A stretch of DNA of 64,000 nt from Lachnospiraceae bacterium (lineage in GTDB: Bacteria; Bacillota; Clostridia; Lachnospirales; Lachnospiraceae): positions 1 to 64,000 of the forward strand of contig JAFRXK010000043.1 of assembly GCA_017442865.1 (NCBI GenBank), in the 5' to 3' direction. The position numbers and the translations under genes are program-made. Shown in pieces: positions 50,810-59,089 of the stretch (position 1 is the first letter of the stretch; each line of letters begins with the position of its first letter). The notes beneath the pieces are model-generated. The model searched no databases and was not told where the DNA came from. It was given only the letters and a program-made list of their open reading frames with translations.

Positions 50810-51364
50810 ATGGGAAAGATTAAGGTTACAAGATGTGAGATTGAAGGTTTGTGTGTTATTGAGCCAACAGTATTTAAGGATGAGCGCGGATATTTTGTGG
50901 AAACATATAATTATAATGATTTTAAAGAGGAAGGACTGGATATGATTTTTGTACAGGACAACCAGTCCATGTCGGTAAAGGGCGTATTAAGAGGACTTCA
51001 TTATCAGAAGCAGTTCCCACAGGGCAAGCTTGTACGTGCCATAAGAGGTACGGTATTTGATGTTGCCGTTGACCTTCGCGCAGATTCAAAGACCTATGGA
51101 AAGTGGTTCGGCGTTGAGCTTTCAGCAGAAAATAAGAAGCAGTTTTACATTCCTCAGGGCTTTGCACATGGTTTTATAGTTCTTTCGGATGAGGCAGAGT
51201 TTGCATACAAGTGTACAGATTTTTATCATCCGGGCGATGAGGGCGGTCTTGCATGGAATGACCCTGAGATAGGCGTTGAGTGGCCTATAGAGGAGGGCAT
51301 GAAGCTCATCATTTCTGAAAAGGATCAGAAGTGGGGCGGATTAAAGGATACCTTTAAATTTTAA
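50810..51364 (+). CDS. rfbC: dTDP-4-dehydrorhamnose 3,5-epimerase
   Basis: 184 residues. FKDERGYFVETYN, GVLRGLHYQ (catalytic His), YIPQGFAHGF and FEYKCTDFYHP-like motif are diagnostic. It makes dTDP-4-keto-L-rhamnose, so a rhamnose-containing polymer is expected. The other rfb genes are not in the window. GAGG is 8 bases before ATG 50810; ATG 50804 is too close. Its last bases are repeated directly downstream. Confidence 0.95.
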   Translation: MGKIKVTRCEIEGLCVIEPTVFKDERGYFVETYNYNDFKEEGLDMIFVQDNQSMSVKGVLRGLHYQKQFPQGKLVRAIRGTVFDVAVDLRADSKTYGKWFGVELSAENKKQFYIPQGFAHGFIVLSDEAEFAYKCTDFYHPGDEGGLAWNDPEIGVEWPIEEGMKLIISEKDQKWGGLKDTFKF

Positions 51365-51399
51365 GAGATTGATAAAGGCACACCTTTAAGTTTTAAGAA
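51341..51399. repeat. Duplicated 3' end of rfbC
   Basis: TAAAGGATACCTTTAAATTT (from 51342, coding and through the stop) recurs as TAAAGGCACACCTTTAAGTT (from 51373), one gap and two substitutions over about 26 bases; a further AAAGGAATTTAAATT at about 51401 may be a third remnant. Confidence 0.75.
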
Positions 51400-51414
51400 A
51401 AAGGAATTTAAATT

Positions 51415-52866
51415 ATGAATGAAAATGTTATCAGTGTTAAGAAGGTCTGTGCGGTGCTGCTTGGCGTTTACACCCTGTTTGCGGTCGCATTCTGCCTTAT
51501 AGCACAGTATCAGATGAAATATACAGCCGAGGAGACGGTGTTTGTCGGAGAGAATGCCGACAGCAATGTGGGCGAGCTTCTGGACGGAACAAGGGTTGTC
51601 CAGACATTTTCACCGGATTTAAAGTATCTTCGCGGAATGAATATAAGATTTTCAACATTTGCAAGAGAAAATACAGGAAAGCTGGATATAAGCCTTATAA
51701 ATGTTGATACAGACGAGGCGTTGTGGAAAACACAGCTTGATGTAAATGAGCTTGAGGATAACTCATGGCTTGAGCTTAGGTTTGATGAACCGGTTATTAT
51801 TGAAGAGGGCTCGGATACAAAGCTCGGAGTGTGCATTGATGTGCAGGGAAGTACGCAGGGAAGGGCTGTGACAATAGGCTGCCAGCAGGCAGGCGTTCCG
51901 GCCAAGGACAGCCTTACAATCAATGGTGAAATCGTAGATAATGCGGGCTTGTGCTTAAGCACAATACAAAACAGCGATTCAAAATATGCGCCTTTTTATA
52001 TACCGCTGCTGGCTTTAGGACTGGCACTGCTTGCCGCATACTGCGGCTGGCTTATTGCGGCTGAGAAAAAGGGCAGAAGAAGTCTTGGACTTAAGCTTAT
52101 CCAGACGGTCAACAGATATAATTTCCTCTTAAAGCAGCTTATATCAAGGGACTTTAAGACAAAGTATAAGCGTTCGGTATTAGGCGTTTTCTGGAGCTTT
52201 TTAAATCCGCTGCTTACCATGCTTGTACAGTATGCGGTTTTCTCAAGACTGTTTAAGTTCGATATTAAAAACTACCCTGTATACCTTCTTACAGGTATAG
52301 TTTTCTTCAACAATTTTAATGATTCTACAAATCAGGCGATGATGGCGATTGTAGGCAATTCGCAGCTGATAACAAAGGTATATGTGCCGAAGTATATTTA
52401 CCCTATATCAAAGGTGCTTTCAACCTCTATCAATCTGCTGCTTTCGCTTATTCCGCTGGTGCTTGTTGCATTAGTGACCGGAGTAAAGCTTTCACCGGCG
52501 CTTATTATGCTGCCTGTGGGAATACTGCTTTTGCTGCTGTTTACGATAGGAATAGCATTTGCGGTATCGGCGGCGATGGTATTCTTCAGGGATATCCAGT
52601 TCTTGTGGGGAGTATTCATAATGATATGGATGTATGCTACGCCTATCATTTATCCTATAGAGATACTCAAGGGAAGCTTCATGTATCCTATGCAGAAGTT
52701 AAATCCTATGTATCATTATATAACCTTCTTTAGAACAATTATTATTGACGGAGTATCACCTGAGCCGTCAGCATACGTAATCTGCGGTGCGCTTGCAGTG
52801 CTTTCATTATTAATCGGAGGACTGATTTTTAAGAAGACACAGGATAAGTTTGTACTGTATATCTAG
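51415..52866 (+). CDS. ABC-2 polysaccharide exporter permease with extra N-terminal luminal domain
   Basis: 483 residues. The C-terminal ~260 residues are a Wzm/TagG-type permease (FLLKQLISRDFKTKYKRSVLG, WSFLNPLLTMLVQYAVFS, NPMYHYITFFRTII). Ahead lies an unusual ~220-residue module: one helix (8-30), an extracytoplasmic beta-rich region (35-190, RGMNIRFSTFARENTGKLDI) and a second helix (195-215). A similar region occurs in the membrane protein at 59090. Paired with the ATPase downstream. Confidence 0.88.
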   Translation: MNENVISVKKVCAVLLGVYTLFAVAFCLIAQYQMKYTAEETVFVGENADSNVGELLDGTRVVQTFSPDLKYLRGMNIRFSTFARENTGKLDISLINVDTDEALWKTQLDVNELEDNSWLELRFDEPVIIEEGSDTKLGVCIDVQGSTQGRAVTIGCQQAGVPAKDSLTINGEIVDNAGLCLSTIQNSDSKYAPFYIPLLALGLALLAAYCGWLIAAEKKGRRSLGLKLIQTVNRYNFLLKQLISRDFKTKYKRSVLGVFWSFLNPLLTMLVQYAVFSRLFKFDIKNYPVYLLTGIVFFNNFNDSTNQAMMAIVGNSQLITKVYVPKYIYPISKVLSTSINLLLSLIPLVLVALVTGVKLSPALIMLPVGILLLLLFTIGIAFAVSAAMVFFRDIQFLWGVFIMIWMYATPIIYPIEILKGSFMYPMQKLNPMYHYITFFRTIIIDGVSPEPSAYVICGALAVLSLLIGGLIFKKTQDKFVLYI

Positions 52867-52962
52867 TATAATGGTCGCATGATAACTGTTATACCGGTGC
52901 GGATAAGGATTTGATGCCGGGAGCATCCGGCGGGCGAAAGCTTATATGAGGAGTTATTAACT

Positions 52963-54738
52963 ATGACAATGATAAAAGTTAACGACGTTTCCATGCGCTT
53001 TGTTATGGCAAATGACAAAATATCAAGCATAAAGGAATTTGTGACCGCAACCCTTAGCCACAAGCTTAAGTTTAAGGAGTTCTGGGCGCTTCATGATGTG
53101 AATTTTGAGGTAAATAAGGGCGAGGTTGTAGGTATAATCGGTAGAAACGGTGCGGGTAAAAGTACTATTTTAAAGATTATATCAGGTATTTTAAAGCCGA
53201 CCACCGGAAGTGTGGAGCGCGGAGGCAATGTCGTTCCGATGCTGGAGCTTGGCTCCGGCTTTGATTATGATTTAAGCGGCAGGGAGAATATTTTCTTGAA
53301 TGGAGCTATTTTAGGGTATTCACAGAAGTTCCTTGAGGAAAAGTATGATGAGATACTGGAATTTTCGGAGCTGGGCGATTTCATTAATATGCCTATCAGA
53401 AATTATTCTTCAGGTATGCTTATGAGACTTGCATTTTCAATTGCAACGGTTGTACAGCCTGAGATACTTATTGTTGATGAGATACTTGCCGTCGGTGATG
53501 AGAACTTCCAGAAGAAGAGCAAGAAGAGAATGATGGAGCTTATGAGCGGCGGAACAACAGTGCTTTTCGTTTCTCATAACATGGACCAGATAAAGGAGAT
53601 GTGCGACAGGGTTGTGTGGCTTGACCAGGGTACGGTAAGAATGTTCGGACCTACCGCTGAGGTATGCGCCGCATATGATATCTCCACGCCTGATGTCAAC
53701 AGAATAAAATTTGCCGAAAAGGATGAATGGGTAGAAAAGCTTCTGGAGAAGCTTAAGAAGAATGACAGGCTTATAAACCGTCTTGGAAAGCACAATATAT
53801 TCCTGTTAGGCACTGAGGATTACGGTAATCTCGGAGACCATCAGATTGCGGCGTCAGAGCATCAGTGGATAAAGGATGTATTTGGCGACAGCTACAGGGT
53901 GATAGAGATTCCTGCAAGAAAGTACTGGAGAATCAAGAGATATTTAAAGGAGTTCATGCACAGCGACGATATTATTCTCGGCCACGGCGGCGGCAATTTA
54001 GGAAACCAGTATCCTGCGTCTGAGGAGATAAGGCGTGATTTTATAAGGTCATTCCCTGACAACAGGATTATAATTATGCCGCAGACCATGTATTTTACCG
54101 AGGATGAGGCGGGAGCAAGACAGCTTGAGGAGAGCAGAAGGATATACAATGCGCATAAGCATCTGACGATTCTTGCGCGTGAGAGGACTTCCTACGAGCA
54201 TGCAAAAGAGGCGTTTGACTGTGATGTGTTCCTTGTGCCGGATATAGTGCTGTACAGTGATTATTCTGACAGGAAAAAAGACAGGCAGAATATAACAATA
54301 TGTATGAGAAGCGATATTGAGGCAGTGCTTTCAAAGGATGAAAGAGATACAATTAATAAAGTTGCTTCCAGTGTAGGCGGAGAGATTGTGCTTACCGACA
54401 CGCAGCAGGAGGAGTATATCGATATCGAGGATAGAAAAGCCAATCTGGACAGATTTTTTGATAAAATATGCGCTTCAAAGCTTGTGATTACGGACAGGCT
54501 GCACGGAATGGTATTTTGTGCAATTACAGGTACGCCGTGCGTTGCATTTTCAAATTACAATCATAAGGTGGCAGGCACCTATGACTGGATAAAGCATCTT
54601 CCGTATATACGCTTTATCAACGAGGTCAGTGAATTAGAGGGTGCGGTAAAGGATGTTTTAAGCGCTAAGAGCCTTGAATTTGATAATACAAGGATTAAAG
54701 AGGAGTATGCAGGCTTAAAAAAGAAGCTTGGCAGATAA
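52963..54738 (+). CDS. ABC exporter ATPase (Wzt/TagH-like) fused to polysaccharide pyruvyl transferase
   Basis: 591 residues. Residues 1-245 are an ABC ATPase with Walker A GRNGAGKST, signature YSSGMLMRL, Walker B ILIVDEILAVGDE and the H-loop SHN. From about 280, GTEDYGNLGDHQIAASE, GHGGGNLGNQYPASE, MPQTMYFTED and TDRLHGMVFCAITGTPCVA define a polysaccharide pyruvyl transferase domain. Wzt proteins often carry a C-terminal substrate-recognition domain; here an enzyme occupies that place. Pyruvylated export polymer is the simplest reading. GAGGAG is 9 bases before ATG. Confidence 0.92.
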   Translation: MTMIKVNDVSMRFVMANDKISSIKEFVTATLSHKLKFKEFWALHDVNFEVNKGEVVGIIGRNGAGKSTILKIISGILKPTTGSVERGGNVVPMLELGSGFDYDLSGRENIFLNGAILGYSQKFLEEKYDEILEFSELGDFINMPIRNYSSGMLMRLAFSIATVVQPEILIVDEILAVGDENFQKKSKKRMMELMSGGTTVLFVSHNMDQIKEMCDRVVWLDQGTVRMFGPTAEVCAAYDISTPDVNRIKFAEKDEWVEKLLEKLKKNDRLINRLGKHNIFLLGTEDYGNLGDHQIAASEHQWIKDVFGDSYRVIEIPARKYWRIKRYLKEFMHSDDIILGHGGGNLGNQYPASEEIRRDFIRSFPDNRIIIMPQTMYFTEDEAGARQLEESRRIYNAHKHLTILARERTSYEHAKEAFDCDVFLVPDIVLYSDYSDRKKDRQNITICMRSDIEAVLSKDERDTINKVASSVGGEIVLTDTQQEEYIDIEDRKANLDRFFDKICASKLVITDRLHGMVFCAITGTPCVAFSNYNHKVAGTYDWIKHLPYIRFINEVSELEGAVKDVLSAKSLEFDNTRIKEEYAGLKKKLGR

Positions 54739-54804
54739 GCCGGATTAAAAGATATGCCGGCAGATAAGCCGGATTAACGGATAAGTGCAGATAAGCCGGA
54801 TTAA
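54731..54804. repeat. Three exact 18-bp repeats over the ATPase stop codon
   Basis: GCAGATAAGCCGGATTAA at 54731-54748, 54760-54777 and 54787-54804. The first contains the last codon and stop of the fusion gene. Spacing is 29 then 27 bp. Confidence 0.92.
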
Positions 54805-54863
54805 CAGACAAGACGGCGGGCAGTGGCAGACAAGAGGATTTTGCCGGAATCATGGAGGGTAAT

Positions 54864-56510
54864 ATGGAGCCTTTGGTAAGTGTTATTATGCCGAATTACA
54901 ACGGCGGCAGGCACATTGAAAAGACAATACAAAGTGTTTTGCTGCAGACATACCAAAACCTTGAATTTATTATTGTGGATGATGCGTCCACGGATAATTC
55001 GAGGGATATTATCCGCTCATTTTCCGACAGCCGGATAAGGCTTGTGTGCAAGGAAAAAAATCAGCAGATTTGCGCTGCGCTCAATGACGGAATCGCACAG
55101 GCAGGCGGAAGGTACATTGCCAGAATTGACAGCGATGACAAATGGGAGCCTGATAAATTAAAAAAGCAGGTTGATTTTCTTGAGAATAATGCTTCCTATG
55201 ACGCATGCTTTACATGGGCGAAGATTATTGACGAGTATGATAATGTAACAGAGGATGAGGATAATTTCTTTTACAGGCTTTTTAAGCAGAGCAATAAAAG
55301 CAGGAAGGAGTGGATAAAGCAGTTGTTTTTCAAAGGCAACTGTTTATGCCATCCGAGCGTGCTTGTAAGAACAGCTGCAGTTAATAGGCTGGGAGGTTAT
55401 AAGGACAGCCTGCTTCAGCTTCAGGATTATGATATGTGGCTCAGGCTTTTAAAGCTATCCAATATATATGTTATCGAGGAAGAGCTTACATGCTACCGAA
55501 GGATAGAGGGAGACAACGTAAGCATAAGCGCAGGCAGCGAGGCTAATAACACAAGATGCTACAACGAGACAGTATACATGCTAAATGATTATCTTGACGA
55601 CATGGAAGACGAATTGTTTATTTCGTGTTTTCAGGATGAATTTGTAAACAGAGCTTCTCATTCTAAGGAGGAGCTTGCCTGTGAAAAAGCATTTTTGTGT
55701 ATGTCGTCAAAGCTTGAGGCAGGAAGAGAAGCCGGCATATTAAAGCTTGCGGGACTTTCTGATGATGAAAAATGCCGCAAAGTACTGGAGGAGAGCTTTA
55801 ATTTCGGCGTAAAGGATTTTTATAAGCTTAGCGGCAGTCATTATTTCTATGACAGCATTTTAAGAGGTAAAAACAGCGGGGATGAATACAATGTGGAGTC
55901 GTCGCTTTTCTACAGGACAAATAACGAGCCGGAGGACTGCTTTAAGGAGACAAAAATATATGCCTCTGTAAATGCAGGAGCGTACAAATGCAGCGTGGAT
56001 GTTCCGGCAGATGCCCTGCAATTAAGATTTGACCCTGTGGACAATAAGATGTGTATTATATCAGGCTTCAGGGCGTTTTGCGGGGAGAGGCAGCTGGAGT
56101 GCAGACCTATTAATGCCGCAGTATTAAAGGACTTCTGGTTCTTTGGCACAAATGACCCACAGATAGAAATCTGTGCAGACGGACAGGCAGCAGGACGGAT
56201 TGATATTGAAGCCTTCATTTATATAAATGCTTTGGACAGGTTTGGTGAGAGCATGGCTTCGTTAGAAGCAGGTCTTACAGACTTATATAACAGAAGCGCC
56301 AGGACGGATGCACTTGAGGCTGCAAACACGAATCTTAAGGATATGGTTGAAGCCAAGGACAATCATATTTTCAACCTTGAGAATATAATTGCTTCAAAAG
56401 AAAATGAAATTAATCTGAAAAATGAGCGTATTGCTGCTCTGGAGCAAAAGATAAACCAGATGGAGAATACAAAGGTCTGGAAGCTATACAGAAGACTTAA
56501 AAAGGGCTGA
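54864..56510 (+). CDS. Family 2 glycosyltransferase with C-terminal coiled coil
   Basis: 548 residues. GT-A domain, 1-260 (PLVSVIMPNYNGGRHIEKTI, VDDASTDNSRD, RIDSDDKWEPDKL), a middle region of mixed strands, and a long C-terminal coiled coil (about 470-535, leucine/isoleucine heptads around NLKDMVEAKDNHIFNLENII). The coiled coil may tether it to another transferase. GGAGG lies 5 bases before ATG 54864; ATG 54852 overlaps it. Confidence 0.88.
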   Translation: MEPLVSVIMPNYNGGRHIEKTIQSVLLQTYQNLEFIIVDDASTDNSRDIIRSFSDSRIRLVCKEKNQQICAALNDGIAQAGGRYIARIDSDDKWEPDKLKKQVDFLENNASYDACFTWAKIIDEYDNVTEDEDNFFYRLFKQSNKSRKEWIKQLFFKGNCLCHPSVLVRTAAVNRLGGYKDSLLQLQDYDMWLRLLKLSNIYVIEEELTCYRRIEGDNVSISAGSEANNTRCYNETVYMLNDYLDDMEDELFISCFQDEFVNRASHSKEELACEKAFLCMSSKLEAGREAGILKLAGLSDDEKCRKVLEESFNFGVKDFYKLSGSHYFYDSILRGKNSGDEYNVESSLFYRTNNEPEDCFKETKIYASVNAGAYKCSVDVPADALQLRFDPVDNKMCIISGFRAFCGERQLECRPINAAVLKDFWFFGTNDPQIEICADGQAAGRIDIEAFIYINALDRFGESMASLEAGLTDLYNRSARTDALEAANTNLKDMVEAKDNHIFNLENIIASKENEINLKNERIAALEQKINQMENTKVWKLYRRLKKG

Positions 56511-56550
56511 TAAATAAAGCTTTGCAGTGAATGTACAGGAGGATATTTCA

Positions 56551-59055
56551 ATGGATAACAGGTTATATAATATCGATACTACTTCATTTAAATATAAAAG
56601 TCAGACGAGGGCTGAGCTTCGTATCACAGGCTGGTTTGCGGAATCTGATGCTGACGATTATCAGCTTTATTTTGAAGTGGACGGCAAAAGGACAGAGCCG
56701 GACCTTTTAGACAGGCTTAAAAGAGAGGACGTGCTTAAGGCAAGACCTGAGGCAGCCCGTAAATATAATGTCGGCTTTGAGACAAGTCTTTATGTGGACT
56801 ATCCTATAAAGGCAGATGAGATAAAGCTTATTGTGGAAGCAGGCAGTGAGAAAAAGGAGCTTTGGAGCGAAGGTGTATCAAAGCTTAGCAAAATGATTTC
56901 GGTAAAGACAATAGAAACGCATCTGGATCTGGTTGATATTAATAAGAAGTCAATCAGGCTTTCAGGCTGGGGCATTTCCAAAACAGAGGAGCAGCCACAG
57001 TACGTTGTCAGGGATGATTTAGGCAATAATATTGATTTTGTATTTAAGGCAGTAGGAAGACCTGATGCGAGCAGAAGCATTTTAGGTGACGACAGATGCC
57101 GTTACTGCGGTTATGATATAAAATTTGATTATGATATAGAAAGAAAATACACACTTGAGATTAAGGACTGCTTTGATACTCAGGAGTGTGTTATTAAGCC
57201 AAAAAAGGAGCTTAAGAAGGCTTCAAAGAGAAAGGGCAGAAAATATAAGCCTTTTAAGGAGATAGTAAAGAGCCTTAACGGACAGGCGGTTAAGGATGAT
57301 TTTAAGTGCCTGTTCACAAAGGGTCCGGCTGCTTTTATAAGGCAGTGGAAGGAGCGCTGCATTACAGACGCAGGCACTTATGAGGCGTATATAAAGAAGC
57401 ATCTTGCATCGCAGGAGACATTAAAAAAGCAGAGTGAGACCACCTTTAAGTACATGCCGAAGATAAGCATTATAGTGCCGGCCTTTAAGACGCCTGAAAA
57501 ATTCTTAAAGCAGATGGTTGATTCGGTAAGAGAGCAGTCATATTCAAACTGGGAGCTGTGCATTGCAGACGGTGGCGTTGATGATACGGTAGTGGTACAG
57601 GTTATGGAGGAATATGCAAAGACTGATGCCAGAATAAAATATAAAAAGCTTGATGCAAATCTGGGTATTGCGGGCAATACAAATGCAGCACTTGAGCTTG
57701 CGACAGGAGATTTTATCGCACTTTTAGACCATGACGACATACTTGCAAAGAGCGCACTTTTCGAGGTTGTTGAGGCAATAAACAGCGACAGCGATGTAGA
57801 TGTCGTATATACTGATGAGGACAAGATTTCAATGGATCTTAAGACTCATTTTGAGCCGCATTTCAAGCCGGATTTCAACCTTGACCTCCTTCGCTCAAAC
57901 AACTATATCTGTCATCTTTTTGTAGTAAGAAGGCAGACAGTTGAAAAGGGCGGTATATTCAGAGGTGAATTTGACGGCTCACAGGATTATGATTTTATAT
58001 TCAGATGCGTTGAGAATGCAAGAAAGATAAAGCATCTTCCGAGAATACTTTATCACTGGAGAATGCACCAGAATTCAACGGCGGAAAATCCTGAGAGCAA
58101 GATGTACTGCTATGATGCAGGAAAGCGCGCCATTGAAGCACATCTTGAGCGCCTAGGAATTAAGGGAACAGTTGAGATGACAGAGCACCTCGGATATTAC
58201 AGGGTGAAGTATGAGGTGAAGGATGAGCCGCTTGTATCAATTGTAATTCCTAATAAGGACAATGTTGACTGCCTTACAACCTGTATTAATTCAATAAAGG
58301 AAAAGTCAACATATAAGAACTACGAGATAATCATTATTGAAAATAACAGTACATCACAGGATATATTCGATTATTACAACATTATTCAGAAGGCAGAGAA
58401 AAATGTTAAGGTAGCCTACTGGATGGGCGAGTTTAATTACTCTGCAATCAATAACTACGGACTGGAATATGCCGAGGGTGAATATATTATTTTATTAAAT
58501 AACGATACCGAGATAATAACGCCTGACTGGATAGAGCTTATGCTCGGACAGTGTCAGCGTAAGGATGTCGGAATTGTTGGCGCAAAGCTTTACTATCCTG
58601 ACGATACGATACAGCACGCCGGAGTTATAGTAGGACTCGGCGGCGTTGCCGGACATGTATACACAGGCACATCAAGGGATGATGTCGGTTACTTTGCACG
58701 CGCGATACTTCAGCAGGATTTAAGCGCGGTGACTGCAGCCTGCCTTATGGTGAAGCGTTCTGTATATGATGAGGTGAAGGGACTTAACGAGACGCTTAAG
58801 GTTGCCTTCAATGATGTTGATTTCTGCCTCAGGGTAAGGCAGAAGGGCTATCTGATAGTATTTGAGCCGCAGGTTGAATTGTATCATTATGAGTCAAAGA
58901 GCCGCGGTCAGGAGGACAATCCTGAGAAGATTGCCCGCTTTGAAGGCGAAGTAAAGTATATGCAGGAGCATTGGAGCAATATTTTAGAGAACGGTGATCC
59001 ATATTATAATATAAATCTTACATTATCAAAGGGAGACTGTTCACTTCGTAATTGA
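56551..59055 (+). CDS. Dual-domain family 2 glycosyltransferase with duplicated N-terminal module
   Basis: 834 residues. Two N-terminal beta-rich repeats (LRITGWFAESDADD about 24-125; IRLSGWGISKTEEQ about 130-215), then a first GT2 domain (ISIIVPAFKTPEKFLKQMVD, LLDHDDILAK) and a second (PLVSIVIPNKDNVDCLTTCI, LLNNDTEIITPDWIE), typical of RgpF-type rhamnan transferases that build a chain by alternating linkages. AGGAGG is 8 bases before ATG 56551. Confidence 0.9.
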   Translation: MDNRLYNIDTTSFKYKSQTRAELRITGWFAESDADDYQLYFEVDGKRTEPDLLDRLKREDVLKARPEAARKYNVGFETSLYVDYPIKADEIKLIVEAGSEKKELWSEGVSKLSKMISVKTIETHLDLVDINKKSIRLSGWGISKTEEQPQYVVRDDLGNNIDFVFKAVGRPDASRSILGDDRCRYCGYDIKFDYDIERKYTLEIKDCFDTQECVIKPKKELKKASKRKGRKYKPFKEIVKSLNGQAVKDDFKCLFTKGPAAFIRQWKERCITDAGTYEAYIKKHLASQETLKKQSETTFKYMPKISIIVPAFKTPEKFLKQMVDSVREQSYSNWELCIADGGVDDTVVVQVMEEYAKTDARIKYKKLDANLGIAGNTNAALELATGDFIALLDHDDILAKSALFEVVEAINSDSDVDVVYTDEDKISMDLKTHFEPHFKPDFNLDLLRSNNYICHLFVVRRQTVEKGGIFRGEFDGSQDYDFIFRCVENARKIKHLPRILYHWRMHQNSTAENPESKMYCYDAGKRAIEAHLERLGIKGTVEMTEHLGYYRVKYEVKDEPLVSIVIPNKDNVDCLTTCINSIKEKSTYKNYEIIIIENNSTSQDIFDYYNIIQKAEKNVKVAYWMGEFNYSAINNYGLEYAEGEYIILLNNDTEIITPDWIELMLGQCQRKDVGIVGAKLYYPDDTIQHAGVIVGLGGVAGHVYTGTSRDDVGYFARAILQQDLSAVTAACLMVKRSVYDEVKGLNETLKVAFNDVDFCLRVRQKGYLIVFEPQVELYHYESKSRGQEDNPEKIARFEGEVKYMQEHWSNILENGDPYYNINLTLSKGDCSLRN

Positions 59056-59089
59056 TACGACCTGAGATATATAGAGCTGGAGACATAAA

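Noticed and set aside
54841..54863. Additional start at 54852 for the coiled-coil glycosyltransferase
   Set aside because: This ATG is part of the ribosome site for ATG 54864 and has no site of its own.
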